Positions 44,473 through 55,791 of a stretch of 64,000 bases of DNA are shown here, one piece after another. The DNA is from Cycas panzhihuaensis (lineage: Eukaryota > Cycadophyta): the NCBI GenBank assembly GCA_023213395.1, contig CM041465.1:229779741-229843740 (forward strand). Reading direction: 5' to 3'. Position 1 is the stretch's first letter; each line of letters opens with the position of its first letter. The position numbers were made by a program, and so were the translations under genes. A model generated the notes under the pieces. It was not told the DNA's origin. It saw nothing but the letters and a program-made list of their open reading frames with translations, and ran no database searches.

Positions 44473-46478
44473 GTTTCAGTTATAAGGCTTGAAGCTAGCA
44501 GATAACTTGGAAACTCAAAGCTTTCATCGCTTAAGTTCCACCTTCTAACGAAACCAACAGTCCTGATCTTACTAGAAGATCCAACAACTGAATGGAATGA
44601 TGAGGGGTGGAGGACTAGGCTATGGAGTTGGTCCAACTCTGATCTATAAAAAAGATCCAACAGTTGGCCAAGTTAAATCTAGGACAAGGCAGGTAGGGTT
44701 GATCTGCATGGACGTACCATGCTTTCCCTGGGATTCATAGCCCCAATAACACCCTTTTCGAATCTCCTTTCCCTCAAGCAACCTTAATTGTCGTGCATTG
44801 ACCGTACGATCGGTTGGTCCCCTAGGGAATGCACCAAGCTTAAGGTTAATTCAGAGGCAAGGTTTGAACCTTTTTTGGGCCACTCCAACAAGATTTTAAG
44901 TCACTTTTTAGTAGTTTTAAAGTGAACTTAGATTTATTTACTTGGATGATGTACTTATAAAAATGCTTGATTAAGCTTTACAATGAAAGAGTGGCTTCAA
45001 AAAGAAGCAATTTTAGTACATCAATATGAACACTTGAAGTGTTTATTACAATGAGCACTTTAATGAAGTGTAGTGCTTATGTTGATCCAAGTAAAAAACA
45101 GATTCTTGATTACAATAAGTTTTGCAAAAGTACTTTGAGAAATGTGCTTAAGTACTCAATGAAGCAAGGCAAAACTTGTGATGAAGATACAAATGGGTTC
45201 CTTTTAATGTTGAAAAGTGAAGGTAAGAGAACCACTTGCAAAAAAATGGACACCAAACACCAAGTGTTGGGACTTAAAACAGTCCCAACGATCAAAAGAG
45301 AAGTGATTTTATTAAGTACAAAGTGTTTTTTTGAGCCCTTTTTGTGACTAAGGGCATTAGGCCACCATGCAAGGTGCCTTAAAAAAAGTGTTTGAAAAAT
45401 AGTGATAAATATCACTTTTTACAATATGCAAACACTTAAAATCACTTCACCTAAGTCAATTAACACTTATGCAACATTAATTAAGTGTTAAAAAGAGCTT
45501 AAAGAGCTAAAAACATAGGCTGAAATTTGAATTTTTTTTTTTTTGCAACTTGAACAATAAGGACACCACGCAGGGAACCTTGATTGAGGACTTAAACCCA
45601 GAAATTTTAATATCCAACCAACAATATTCAGAGAAATATTCTTAAAAGTATAACATAAGGTTCAAAAATCAAAAGTTTGATTTGAATTTTTCAAAATAAA
45701 AAAAAAGGTCGTTCATGGCAGCGTAACTTGGGCGGCTCCCATGGACACGCAAATGATGAGAACAACGTGTAGAGACCTCTGTTTGTGCTGAAAATTCAAG
45801 AGGAGGGGTGCCCAAGTGGGGTATCCAACTCCCTCTAAAATCTCAAGGCTTTTCGTCAAGTGTGCAGAGAGCTGCTAGTAATTGAAGTTATGGCTGGTTA
45901 CACATCCTTGAGAAAGGAAAACTGGAGCCGTACGGTTGTTTGGGGTTTTAAACCCTTGTATTAATCACTAAAAGTCTTCCCTTAAGTCTCATACCGCATG
46001 CGTGGTCGATGTGGACAGCCAGCTTGATATGAGAAAAAAGAGTGAAAAACAACAATTTTTTATGCTTTTTGAATGGGGTTTCAAGGCTGAAAATGCCTAG
46101 AAATTGATCCACAGCCTGCAAGGGTCCTCAAATTTCAAATAAATTCAGTCTGAGAGCTTCAAATGGCTAGAGAATAGCTCAGCACCCAAATATGAGAAAA
46201 AAATCAGTTAAAAATGCAGATTTTAGTAGAAAAATTACAAAAAACATGAGTACTTTGCTCAAAACCTTGAAGGTAATCCAAAAAAAAAAATTCAGATTTG
46301 AATATAGAAAGCTCCTCCTTTTAAAATACTCCAGCAAAGCCTTGAACCTGCAAGAAATGATCTTCAAACAAACCTTGGATCGCCTTCGGAGTGCGAAGGT
46401 CGTCACCAAGAGTTTGTAGGCTTTCTTCGAATCTCCTTGAGCAGCTACAAATGTAATGTAGGGAACTAGTCTCCTCTT
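44473..46478 (-). other. copia-2 long 5' leader
   Basis: There are about 2.0 kb between the primer site and the gag start, with no recognised coding sequence. Parts match the copia-3 leader (for example around 44880-44945 against 53395-53500), but much of it does not. A leader of 2 kb is long for a copia element. Confidence 0.65.
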
Positions 46479-46492
46479 GCTCTGATACCAAA

Positions 46493-47047
46493 TGTGAAAA
46501 GAGGCCTAATGGCCTCATAGTCCCAAGATCTAGAAGCTATGATCACTTTAGTTTTAGAAGCACAAATACTTAACAAGTATAATATTCTCAAGATGAAAGA
46601 AAGCATAAGAGACAAAGCATAAAATGAAGGAGCAAGAGAAATGATACCCAACGTGTGGAGTTGAAATTGGTCCAACTTCCAAAAGAATAAACAGTTTGAT
46701 TAGCAAACTGACAGCATAACAATACAACTCCAACTCTCTTATGAGACAATGAGGAGAGGTCTCATTATATAGAGTGAAATGAGAGACCTAAGGCATTGGA
46801 TGTTTGATAAGTGTCAAACATCCAAGATACATGCCTTGCATGTAGGACATGTGTCCTTTTGGGCTCTCATGTGAGCAAAAATGCATGAGGGTCCATTTGA
46901 CCCTTTAGTGACAACGTTGTGTCACTAGAAAGAATGTGGGTGTGCACTTTATCACTTAAGTGATAAGTCACCCCTAAAGTACAAAAGTACACATATTACA
47001 TAAAAATTAAAGTACATAACCTTAACATATAAACATAAGGTTTAACA
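46493..47047 (-). repeat. copia-2 5' LTR
   Basis: It matches 39743-40295 end to end. The primer-site complement GCTCTGATACCA (46479-46490) lies two bases to its left. Confidence 0.92.
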
Positions 47048-47660
47048 CAGATATTACCGAAAATTCATAAAAGGGTATGCTCAGATAGCCTATCCCTTGG
47101 AGGCCTTGCTAAAAAAAACAACTAAATGGGAATGGACTATGCGACAACAACTATCTTTTGATGCTTTGAAGAAAAAGATAGTGGAAGCCCCTATGCTCAA
47201 GTTCCCAGATTGGAACAAGTTGTTCCATGTACATGTAGATGCATCATTGTATGCTATCAGTTGTGTATTGGCTCAATTGGCAGACGAAAAAATAGATCTC
47301 CCTATTGCTTTTGCCAACAGGAAGTTAACATACGCAGAGCGTAACTATACAGTTACAGAACGTGAAGGATTAGGCATGGTGTATGCCTTGCAAAAATTTC
47401 TACATTATCTATTGGCAAATCCATCTGTGTTTTTTGTGGATTATCAATCTTTGTAGTATTTAATTAACAAACCAATTTTGCAGGGAAGAATTAGTCGTTG
47501 GCTAATGTTATTTCAGGAATTCATGTTTAAGATTGTAGTCAAGAAAGGTGAGAAACATATCATACCGGATCAATTGTCAAGAATAAAAGTAGGTGAATCA
47601 GGGGTAGGAGTGTTTGATGATTTTCCATATCACAAGTTGTTGTTCTAGCTTGGTATGAAG
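47048..47660 (+). pseudogene. gypsy-2 RNase H
   Basis: The frame resumes after copia-2 with YYRKFIKGYAQIAYPLEALL, then WEWTMRQQLSFDALKKKI, HVDASLYAISCVLAQ (first catalytic Asp), FANRKLTYAERNYTVTEREGL (catalytic Glu) and FFVDYQSL, where VDH is usual. A TAG follows at about 47453. The continuation to RISRWLMLFQEFMFKI and IIPDQLSRI marks the end of the domain. RNase H degrades the RNA strand of the cDNA hybrid. Confidence 0.9.
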
Positions 47661-48464
47661 GGATCGCAGAATATTTAACTACAGGACAAACACCTTGAGG
47701 GCTAAAGAAGGCAGAAAGGAGGAGTTTTATTAAGAAAACGTTTCCATTTTAGTTGATAGGTGGTATGATTTATAAGCTAAGGCCCGATGAAGTTCTGCGG
47801 AGGTGCATACTTCAACATGAAGTAGAGCCAGTTCTGAGAAAATCCCATGAAGGGATAGCTTCATCTCATCATAGAGGAGAAGCTACAGCCAGGAAAATAT
47901 TGATAGCGGGATTATGGTGGCCTACACTGTTCGAAGACGCTGAAAGAAGGGTAAAATCTTGTGACATTTGTCAACGAGCAGGGAAGTCGTCGAAGCAAAA
48001 TTTTATGCCTCTTCATCCTATATTGGCCTAAGCTCCATTTGAAAAATAGGGATTGGATTTTGTAAGACCAATCAGTCCTCCAGCGAGAAGGACAAATGCA
48101 AGATACATATTGGTGGCCACAGATTTTTTGACCAAATGGACAGAGGCCAAACCTGTGAAGAAGTGTGATGCAAGAAGCACAGCCCGCTTCTTGTATAAAG
48201 TGATCATAATAAGGTTTGGGTGTCCCTTGGAGATTGTATCTAATCAAGGAGGTGCCTTTCTAAATCAAACAATTAAATACTTGACCACAGAATTTTTGAC
48301 TCAATATGGCAAATCGTCACCATACTATCCTAGAGCGAATGGTCAAGTAGAAAGCACGAATAAAATTCTAAAGATTGCTTTGACGAAAATCTGTAATGCA
48401 CAACGAACTAATTGGGCAGAGAAATTGCATTTAGTCTTGTGGGCAGATAGAACGATGAAGAAAA
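47661..48464 (+). pseudogene. gypsy-2 integrase, first part
   Basis: The piece 47753-48031 carries the zinc site HEGIASSHHRGEATARKI... with C..C in VKSCDICQRAGK. After stops near 48030 and 48048 the core (48053 on) has ILVATDFLTKWTEAKPV (first Asp), LEIVSNQGGAFLNQ, where SDQG is usual (second Asp to Asn), and SPYYPRANGQVESTNKIL (catalytic Glu). The frame is cut at 48464 by copia-3 and resumes at 55792. It would catalyse insertion of element cDNA; the D-to-N change predicts loss of activity. Confidence 0.92.
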
Positions 48465-49023
48465 TGTTAGAATGGGCCTAATGGCCACATAGGTCCAAGA
48501 TCATTAACAAAGCATAAAAGTATTAAATGCATTAAGCATAAACACAAAGAACACAAAGAGAAAGAGGAGCAAGATAATGATACCAAGTATGGGGTGTTGG
48601 AATTAGTCCAACCACCAAAGAATGCTTCAGCTTGATTAGCAAACTGACAGAATAACAATGAGCTCCAACTCTTGAATGAGCAACAATGAAGAAAAGGCCT
48701 CATTAAATAAAGGGAGATGAGAGGCCAAGGGCTATTGCATGATTGACAAGTGTCAATCATGCAATGCATGCTTGCATGTAGGACAAGTGTCCATTGGGAG
48801 CTCTTGTGAGCAAAAGTCCAAGGGGGTCATTTGACCCTCAAGTGACATAAGTGACAACGTTATGTCACTAGACATAAAGTGGGTGTGTACTTAATCACTT
48901 AAGTGATAAAGTCACCCCTAAAGTACAAAAGTGCACATAAAACATTAAAGTGCACACATAATACATAAATATAAAGTACATAAGCTTAACATGTAAACAT
49001 AAGGTAAAACATAAGGTTTAACA
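48465..49023 (-). repeat. copia-3 3' LTR
   Basis: It runs from TGTTAGAATGGGCC to AAGGTTTAACA, followed by the polypurine tract complement ACCCCTCATC. It matches 55228-55786. Confidence 0.93.
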
Positions 49024-49600
49024 CCCCTCATCGCTTACAATGTTAAGTCGGACCCCTAGACCATCTCTAAATTTTACAAATTTGTCTCTACCAAGTGGTT
49101 TGGTAAAGATATTTGCTGTCTGCTGCTCTGTTGGTCGATATTGAAGATTGATCTCAGCACTGTGTACATGCTCTTTAATGAAATGGTGGTGAACTTCAAT
49201 ATGCTTGGTCTGTGCATGAAAGACTGGATTCTTAGTTAGCTTGAGCACACTCTGATTGTCGCAATGAATACTGGTAGGCTGCTCTGTTCAAGTCCAAGCT
49301 CACCAAGAATCTGTCGTAGCCAGATAGCCTCGCAAGCTACGCTAACTGCAGCTTTGTACTCTGCTTCAGTGGAGGACAAGGTAACATTTGGTTGCTTCTT
49401 GCAACTCCATGAAACAGTTGCTAAACCAAGGGTAAAACAGTAACCCAAGGTTGATTTCTTGCTATCTTGGCATCCTACCCAATCAAAATCGGAGAACCCT
49501 TCCAAAGTGAAGTTCTCATGATATGCATACTCAAGTCCAAGCTGTAATGTACCTTTGATGTACTTGAGTATGCATTTTGCTGCCTTCCAATGCTTCTAAT
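49018..49600 (-). pseudogene. copia-3 RNase H
   Basis: The piece 49505-49236 reads GFSDFDWVGCQDSKKSTLGYCF (catalytic Asp of the domain), QPNVTLSSTEAEYKAAVSVACEAIWLRQIL (catalytic Glu), and the piece 49248-49018 reads HAQTKHIEVHHHFIKEHV. It is nearly complete, with two frame changes, and ends at the polypurine tract. Confidence 0.9.
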
Positions 49601-50366
49601 TGGGTTGAGACATGAATCGAGAACAAATCCCAACTGCAAATGAAATGTCCGGACGAGTGTTGGTGAGATAGATGAGGCTACCAATCAACTGCCGAAAAAG
49701 AGTGGGATCTGCTAGTTCAACTTCCTCATTAAGAGTAAGCTTGGTTCCATTCTCCATGGGTGTAGGCGCTATCTTGCAGTCATGCATCCTGAACCTCTGC
49801 AAGATGCCCCAAGAAAATTTTGCTTGGGAGATGAAGATATAGCCTGGCTGTTGCCATACCTCAAAGCCTAAAAAATAATGGAGAAGTCCAAGATCAGTCA
49901 TCTCGAAACTTCTCTTCAAATCATCCTGGAGAATCTTGATGAGCTTAGTGTCATCACCAGTGATCACTAAGTCATCTACATACAAGGCAATATAAATGAC
50001 ATGGTTTTGTTCATGTTTGATGTACAAATTAGGATCTGAAGTAGATCGATGAAACCCATGTCTTAAGAAGTAGTCATCAATTTTTGCATACCATGCCCTA
50101 GGAGCTTGTTTCAAGCCATACAAAGCCTTTTTGAGGCGACATACTAGATGTTCTTTGCCTTGTTCTTTGTAACCAAGAGGTTGCTCCAAGTATACCTCCT
50201 CTTGAAGATCGCCATTAAGAAAGGTGCTCTTCACATCCATCTGATAAACTGGCCATTTGCATTGTGCAGCTAAGGCCATAAGGAGTCTGATGGTGTTCAT
50301 GTTTGCCACTGGTGCAAAGGTTTCCTCATAATCAATGCCTTCCTTTTGTTTGAATCCCTTTGCCAC
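49596..50366 (-). CDS. copia-3 reverse transcriptase (long open piece)
   Basis: This is a 256-codon open minus-strand frame with [77 protein letters not shown] (catalytic box 49971-49982) and [20 protein letters not shown]. All hallmark RT residues are present. Upstream a stop separates it from the start of the RT domain ([15 protein letters not shown]), so it is only part of a polyprotein and has no start of its own; the ATG is internal. The intact catalytic box contrasts with copia-1. Confidence 0.85.
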   Translation of the reverse strand: MAKGFKQKEGIDYEETFAPVANMNTIRLLMALAAQCKWPVYQMDVKSTFLNGDLQEEVYLEQPLGYKEQGKEHLVCRLKKALYGLKQAPRAWYAKIDDYFLRHGFHRSTSDPNLYIKHEQNHVIYIALYVDDLVITGDDTKLIKILQDDLKRSFEMTDLGLLHYFLGFEVWQQPGYIFISQAKFSWGILQRFRMHDCKIAPTPMENGTKLTLNEEVELADPTLFRQLIGSLIYLTNTRPDISFAVGICSRFMSQPN

Positions 50367-50464
50367 AGGTCGTGCCTTCTGATGCTTAAGTGTACCATCA
50401 GAATGAAATTTGGTTGTATAGACCCATTTACAATTGATTGCCTATTTATGTGGAGGCAATTCGA

Positions 50465-51530
50465 CTAAATCCCATGTGCCATTTTGTGAATAGAATGGAT
50501 CTCCTCATCCATGGCAACTTTCCAATTGTTATTCTTTGAAGCCTCTTCAAAGGTAGAAGGCTCATCAACAGAAAGCACTTCAACCATAAGTGCAAAATTT
50601 GTTTGTTGCCTATATTTCGATAGACGTTTCCCTTCAATAATATGACCGTCCTGCACCATTTGAGTATACCATTTAGGTAACTTTTGAAATGAAGTAGCAT
50701 GAACCTCAATATCTTCTGGTGTAAGTGATTGATCAACAGAAGATGATGTGGAAGGTTCAAGTGGAGCAGAGGATGATGAAGTAAACGGTACAAGAGGTGC
50801 AGATGAAGTACATGGTGTAGAAGATTGAGAGGGAGGGAAGTCCTCAACAATCTTTTTACCTTTATCAATGGGGGGTTGGATTGATGCCACATCCAACTCT
50901 TTCTGATCATCTTCAACAAAGATTACATCTCGTGAGAGATGCATTTTTCTCCCAACTGGATCATACAACTTGTAGGCTTTGCTATGAATGGCATATCCTA
51001 CAAAGATGCATTTGAGACTATGTTTATCCAATTTTGTTCTTTGCTGATCAAGTATGTGCATATATGCAGTGCACCCAAATGTCCTCAAATGGTTGATAGT
51101 TAGTTTCTTACCAGTCCATGCCTCCTCAGGTGTAATGTTGGTGACTGTTGTAGTAGGACTCCAATTGGCCACATAGGTAGTTGTGTGAAATGCTTCGGCC
51201 CAGTAAGCTTGAGGAAGTCCTTTCGCATGCATCATAGTTTTGGCTTTATTAGCTAAAGTTCTGTTCATCCTTTCGGAGACTCCATTTTGTTGAGGAGTAT
51301 GAGGAACTGTAAGTTGTCTCCGAATTCCATTATCCTACAGTATTGGTTGAATTCATTTGAAGTGAATTCACCTCCATTATCTATCCTTAATGTTCCAATT
51401 GAGTAGCCAGATTCATTTTCTACTTCAGCTTTGAACTCATTGAACTTAGAGAAAGCTTCTGATTTTTGCTTTATGAAGTAGACCCAGACTTTATGAGAAA
51501 AGTCATCAATGAAAGCGATGTATTACAATG
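50465..51530 (-). pseudogene. copia-3 integrase core and linker
   Basis: The core starts IAFIDDFSHKVWVYF near 51520, then GTLRIDNGGEFTSNEF keeps the second Asp. A small deletion near 51335 shifts the frame before PHTPQQNGVSERMNR. The 267-codon open piece 51268-50465 begins with that NRT block and continues EEAWTGKKLTINHLRTFG, LKCIFVGYA and a Ser/Pro/Thr-rich linker to DEEIHSI at the start of RT. It has all three catalytic residues but is split by the frameshift. Confidence 0.9.
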
Positions 51531-51879
51531 CTCCTCCAAATGATTGAGTGGACATGGGTCCACATAAGTCTGAGTGAATTAACTGCAATGGATAAGATGC
51601 ACGCCAAGCTTTGCCTTTAGGAAAAGGCAATCGATGTTGAGTCCCCATTATGCAAGCTTCACAAAAACATTTTGAACCATATATCTTTGGAAGGCCATAT
51701 ACCATGTTTTTGTTCATCATCTGCTTCAAATTATCTAGGCTTAAGTGACCTAGACGTTGATGCCATAATTGCATTTTTGACAAAGATATAGTGACCATGG
51801 AACCAGAATAAGCAGAATCAAATGTAATGTTATTGGCATCTAACTTGTAAAGACCTTGATCCTCATATGCAACAAACAT
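51523..51879 (-). pseudogene. copia-3 GAG-pre-integrase zinc region
   Basis: The 118-codon open piece contains LWHQRLGHLSLDNLKQMM, then CEACIMGTQHRLPFPKGKAW and IHSDLCGPMS. The His and Cys residues of the HHCC zinc-binding site of integrase are all visible. It precedes the catalytic core. Confidence 0.87.
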
Positions 51880-51935
51880 AATCCGTCATCTTTGTCACTA
51901 ATGATACATTTCCCATTCTTGAATAACACGCTCAT

Positions 51936-52200
51936 CTATTGCTTGTCCAATTTGCTAATAGATAGCAGACTCTTCTCCATAGAAGGAATGAAGTATGCAT
52001 CACTATTGGGAAATGATGAGGAAGGATTTTCTGAAGAGTGGAAAGGAGCTATTGTGCCTATGCCTGAAATCTCAACAGATTTATTATTTCCAAAGGTCAC
52101 TGATTGACCTTTACCTTCCTTAATATTGCATAGGAGTTCTTCACTCCCTGTCATATGCTGAGAAGCTCCTGAATCAACAATCCAAGTGTGATCAACCTTG
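51936..52200 (-). pseudogene. copia-3 protease
   Basis: The minus strand around 52200-52150 reads HTWIVDSGASQHMTG with an intact DSGA active site. The piece from 52154 continues KEGKGQSVTFGNNKSVEISGIGT and IPSMEKSLLSISKLDKQ. The protease frame differs from that of the upstream gag ORF, so a frameshift lies near 52200. Confidence 0.87.
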
Positions 52201-53218
52201 GATGACTCATATGCACAAAATAGTTTGTCTTCATCGGCAAACTGATTAAAGTGGCATTGGTAGCCACCTCTTTGACCCCCCCTTCCTCTTGGACCTCCTC
52301 GATAGGCACCTCGATTTGGTCAAGGGGGATTCTGCTGCTGTTTTGGCTGCTGAAATCTTTGTTGATATTGTTGCCTTGGCTGCTGTTGTCGCTGACCTTG
52401 TGGTCATTCAGCTGTTGTTGTCGTCGTAGATCTGCCTGCTTCTTTTTGCAATCAGGTGCAATGTGGCCAAGTTTGCCACAATAATGACACACAACATTGG
52501 ACTTAGAAGAGCCAATGTTCATGTTTCCAAACTGCTTTGTGAATGCAGGTTTGGAGATTTGATTGGCCTTTGACTTGGCCGTGAAAGCACCTGATGTAGA
52601 TGGTTCTTCATTGTCCTTAGCATAAATCTGTTCTTCTTGAAGCAATAAGCTTTCAAGTTCATTGAATGTCATCTTCTTAAGTGAGCCATCTCGTGTGGTG
52701 GATGAAATGAAGCCGTTGTAGTCCTTTGGCAATGCTTTGGTGATGGATGTGATGAGCTCATCCCTAGTTGCAGGACTACCTAAAGTATTCAGTTCATTAC
52801 AAACCTCTTTAATAGAGGACAGAAATGCCGACATTGGCTTTACAAACTTAACAGAATACAGTTTGGCTTTCACCATCAGAATGGGAGCTTCATCTCGCCT
52901 TTCATACAATGAGGACAAAGTGTCCCAAGCTTCTTTAGAAGATTTAGCAGAAGAGATATTTTGATCTACATGCACATCTACAATCATATGAAGAAATGCC
53001 AAAGCAATTTCATCTTTGGCTTTCCAAGTAGCAACACATTCATAATCAACATCAACCTCATCATCATCAACAAGTGCAAGATTGGGGATTCTCCTAGAAA
53101 CATATCCCCAGAATTCATTCATTATCAAGAGATTTTGTGTGATTTTTTTCCATTCTTGATAATTTGCTTGTCCTGTTAACCTTATTGTGCATGCATTGAG
53201 CATGTTAATAGAAGCCAT
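52151..53218 (-). CDS. copia-3 gag, 355-codon open frame
   Basis: The ATG at 53218 starts MASINMLNACTIRLTGQANY. The capsid region has MNEFWGYVSRRIPN, EIALAFLHMIVDVHVDQNI, AWDTLSSLYERRDEAP and SSIKEVCNELNTLGSPATRDEL. The knuckle CHYCGKLGHIAPDC (CX2CX4HX4C) is about residue 250. The reading remains open to 52151, but the last part is out of frame with the true protease, which follows in another frame, so the native C-terminus is altered. Gag would assemble the cytoplasmic particle. It is the best preserved gag in the window. The start matches the copia-2 start context. Confidence 0.85.
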   Translation of the reverse strand: MASINMLNACTIRLTGQANYQEWKKITQNLLIMNEFWGYVSRRIPNLALVDDDEVDVDYECVATWKAKDEIALAFLHMIVDVHVDQNISSAKSSKEAWDTLSSLYERRDEAPILMVKAKLYSVKFVKPMSAFLSSIKEVCNELNTLGSPATRDELITSITKALPKDYNGFISSTTRDGSLKKMTFNELESLLLQEEQIYAKDNEEPSTSGAFTAKSKANQISKPAFTKQFGNMNIGSSKSNVVCHYCGKLGHIAPDCKKKQADLRRQQQLNDHKVSDNSSQGNNINKDFSSQNSSRIPLDQIEVPIEEVQEEGGVKEVATNATLISLPMKTNYFVHMSHPRLITLGLLIQELLSI

Positions 53219-55214
53219 CTTTTACTTGTATAAAAGCTAGCAAATAACTTGGTAACTTCAAAGCTTTGTTGCTTAAGTTCCACCTTCTAACAACACCACC
53301 AGTCCTGATTTTACAAGAAGGTCCAACAACTGAGTGGAGTGATGAGGGGTGGTGGACTTCGGCTATTGAGTTGGTCCAAAGTTAAATGTAGCAGAGGCAC
53401 GGATTAAACCTTTTTCGAGCCTCTCCAGCCAGATTTTAAAATTCACTTTTTAGAAAATTTTAAAGTGAATTTTAAGGTACTTTTACTTGGATTATGTACT
53501 TAATGTGGATGCTATGATTTAGCTTACAATGATAGGCTTCTTAAGAAGCAAGTACATGTCAATAATGAGCACTTTGATTGAGTTTTAAGTGCTTTTGAAA
53601 GTCCAAGTAAAATGCTTGAGTACAATAATGTAAGTACTTTTGAAATTTTAGTACTTAGTGAAAAAATTGATGCAAAACCTTGATGATGATTGCAGAAGTG
53701 GGTTCGTTTTAACACTCTAAAGCCGATGTAGAGAAGAAACCACTTGCCAAAGGTACGAAATATACTCCAAATGCCAAACGAACGCCAAGCACCAAGTTGT
53801 TGAAACTTTAAAATAGTCCCAACAATCCAACAGAAAGTGTGATTTTTATTAAGTACAAAATTTAGCCTCCTTTTTGAGATTTTGAAGGCTATGGGTCACC
53901 ATGCAAGGTGCCAAAAAATCAACTTAAATGGTGATGATTATCACCTCTACAATATGAATATGCTTATTGACCACTTCAATTAAGCTCTTAATGCTTTAAT
54001 AGCAATAAAAAAAGTGCTAAAAGAGCTTTAAAAAAGTAAAAAATAAAGGCTAAAATCAACCTTTTTTGTAACTTTGTATCACTAGAACACCGCGCAGGGA
54101 GTCTTTTTAAGCACTTAATTCATGCAACTTCAATCTTTAATGAGAGGAGAATGACTTAGCATGAGTCATTTGATGAGTCCTCTAACCATTAAAGAAATTT
54201 TAATCCTTTTAAGTACTAAAAAAGTACTTTTATGACCACTTAAAAAATGCTTTAGAGAAAAAGGAATAAATCTCACTAAAAAAAAATTCCTCAAAGCAAT
54301 TAAGCTTTCAATGTCTCCTTAAAGCAGTCTTCAAATAGAGCTAAATGGCTTAAAGCCTCTTAGAGCCCCTTGATTAAAAAACTCCTCTTAAAGTAATAAA
54401 CCTTCCCTTTGAAAAGAATTTCACTTAAGAAAGACTTTATAAAAAAAGGCTTTAATCAAATTAAGCATATTCTTAGGAATATACTATATTGCATATGCAA
54501 AGCTTATAAGGCCCAAAAAACAAATTCGATTTTATATCCAAAATCGAAAAAAGGGCAACGGCTCCCAGATTTCGCTTCCGGTTCAGTGGACTGGCCCAAT
54601 CTTCCATGCAGGTCGGTTCGGCCCCCGTGAGACTCCGTGTTTTTTCCGTGCTCTGTGCGGGTGATTCCGTGCCTCCGTGGAGACAGAGTTTCCGGAAGCT
54701 TCTTCGTGCGGCTTCGTGGTTAGATGCCTGTGCGGGCTTCAGCTTCGGACAGGTGCAGACGAACTTCCATGGCAGGGCCCCCCCGTGGGTAGACTTCCAT
54801 TCATGTGGCTCTCGTTGACAGAGCTTTAGTGCGGAAGCTTCTCCCGTGGCAATCACGTGCAGGCTCCGAAGATAGTGCAGACCTGTCAAGTATGGGTGCG
54901 GACAGGATTCCTAGGACAGACCCGTGGCAGGGACGGCTCCCGTAGCAGCTCCATGCAGAGACCCGAACGAGAGCAGAAGCTTCTCTTCAGCGTGCGCAGT
55001 CCTTCAGGAAAGATCCCCGTGTGTCTTCCAATGTGCACAGCTCTGTGCAGGCCAGAGTAAGGATTCCCTTTGCAAGGATAGATTTCCTGTGCAGGGACCC
55101 AGGGACAGGCTTTGTGAAGGGACAGCAAATATGGACAGTGAGAGGACAAATTCCAGGAATAGCAAGCTAGTATGCAAAGGCTACCAGACCTTACAGCTCA
55201 AGTAAACCATTCAA
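53219..55214 (-). other. copia-3 long 5' leader with a GC-rich part
   Basis: The leader is about 2 kb, between primer site and gag. The LTR-proximal part (about 54540-55130) is GC-rich with many CCGTG/CACGG words and short ORFs on both strands, such as the 138-codon minus piece 54889-54473. None has a recognised domain. The gag-proximal part is AT-rich and partly matches the copia-2 leader, which lacks the GC-rich block. Confidence 0.6.
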
Positions 55215-55227
55215 CTCTGATACCAAT

Positions 55228-55786
55228 TGTTAGAATGGGCCTAATGCCCACATAGGTCCAAGATCATTAACAAAGCATAAAAGTATTAAATGCATTAAGC
55301 ATAAACACAAAGAACACAAAGAGAAAGAGGAGCAAGATAATGATACCAAGTATGGGGTGTTGGAATTAGTTCAACCACCAAAGAATGCTTCAGCTTGATT
55401 AGCAAACTGACAGAATAACAATGAGCTCCAACTCTTGAATGAGCAACAATGAAGAAAAGGCCTCATTAAATAGAGGGAGATGAGAGGCCAAGGGCTATTG
55501 CATGATTGACAAGTGTCAATCATGCAATGCATGCTTGCATGTAGGACAAGTGTCCATTGGGAGCTCTTGTGAGCAAAAGTGCAAGGGGGTCATTTAACCC
55601 TCAAGTGACATAAGTGACAACGTTATGTCACTAGACATAAAGTGGGTGTGTACTTTATCACTTAAGTGATAAAGTCACCCCTAAAGTACAAAAGTGCACA
55701 TAAAACATTAAAGTGCACACATAATACATAAATATAAAGTACATAAGCTTAACATGTAAACATAAGGTAAAACATAAGGTTTAATA
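55228..55786 (-). repeat. copia-3 5' LTR with primer site
   Basis: It starts TGTTAGAATGGGCC and ends AAGGTTTAATA, with the terminal CA mutated to TA. The primer-site complement CTCTGATACCA lies at 55215-55225, two bases away. A perfect 20-bp palindrome TTTATCACTTAAGTGATAAA lies at 55654-55673. Confidence 0.93.
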
Positions 55787-55791
55787 GAAAA

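Larger units (their letters stand above)
39743..47047 (-). mobile_element. copia-2: Ty1/copia element inserted in gypsy-2 RT/RNase H
   Basis: The element is 7305 bp with LTRs of about 553 bp. The flanks CGGAT (39738-39742) and CAGAT (47048-47052) are a 5-bp target duplication with one mismatch. On the minus strand it has LTR, iMet primer site, a 2-kb leader, gag, zinc knuckle, protease, integrase, RT, RNase H, polypurine tract and LTR. All domains are recognisable but broken. The LTRs differ at a few percent of positions by eye. Its LTR and coding sequence are closely related to copia-3. Confidence 0.93.
48465..55786 (-). mobile_element. copia-3: Ty1/copia element inserted in gypsy-2 integrase
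   Basis: The element is 7322 bp with two 559-bp LTRs and a perfect target duplication GAAAA (48460-48464 and 55787-55791). The minus-strand order is as in copia-2. By eye the two LTRs differ at fewer than ten positions, so it is younger than copia-1 and probably than copia-2. Gag and RT are still open over long stretches (355 and 256 codons), but frameshifts break protease and integrase. Confidence 0.95.

Noticed and set aside
51856-52107. Plus-strand ORFs within the copia elements (also near 42149-42626, 41613-41922, 52251-52484 and 52737-52964)
   Set aside because: These are antisense shadows of gag, protease, integrase and RT on the minus strand.
54473-54889. 138-codon minus-strand ORF in the copia-3 leader
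   Set aside because: It is in the sense direction of copia-3 but has no domain; neighbouring ORFs overlap on both strands, as expected of GC-rich sequence. Kept only as part of the leader.
48465-55786. Copia-2 and copia-3 as one duplicated block
   Set aside because: Each has its own target duplication, LTR divergence differs, and gypsy-2 RNase H and integrase sequence lies between them; they are separate insertions.
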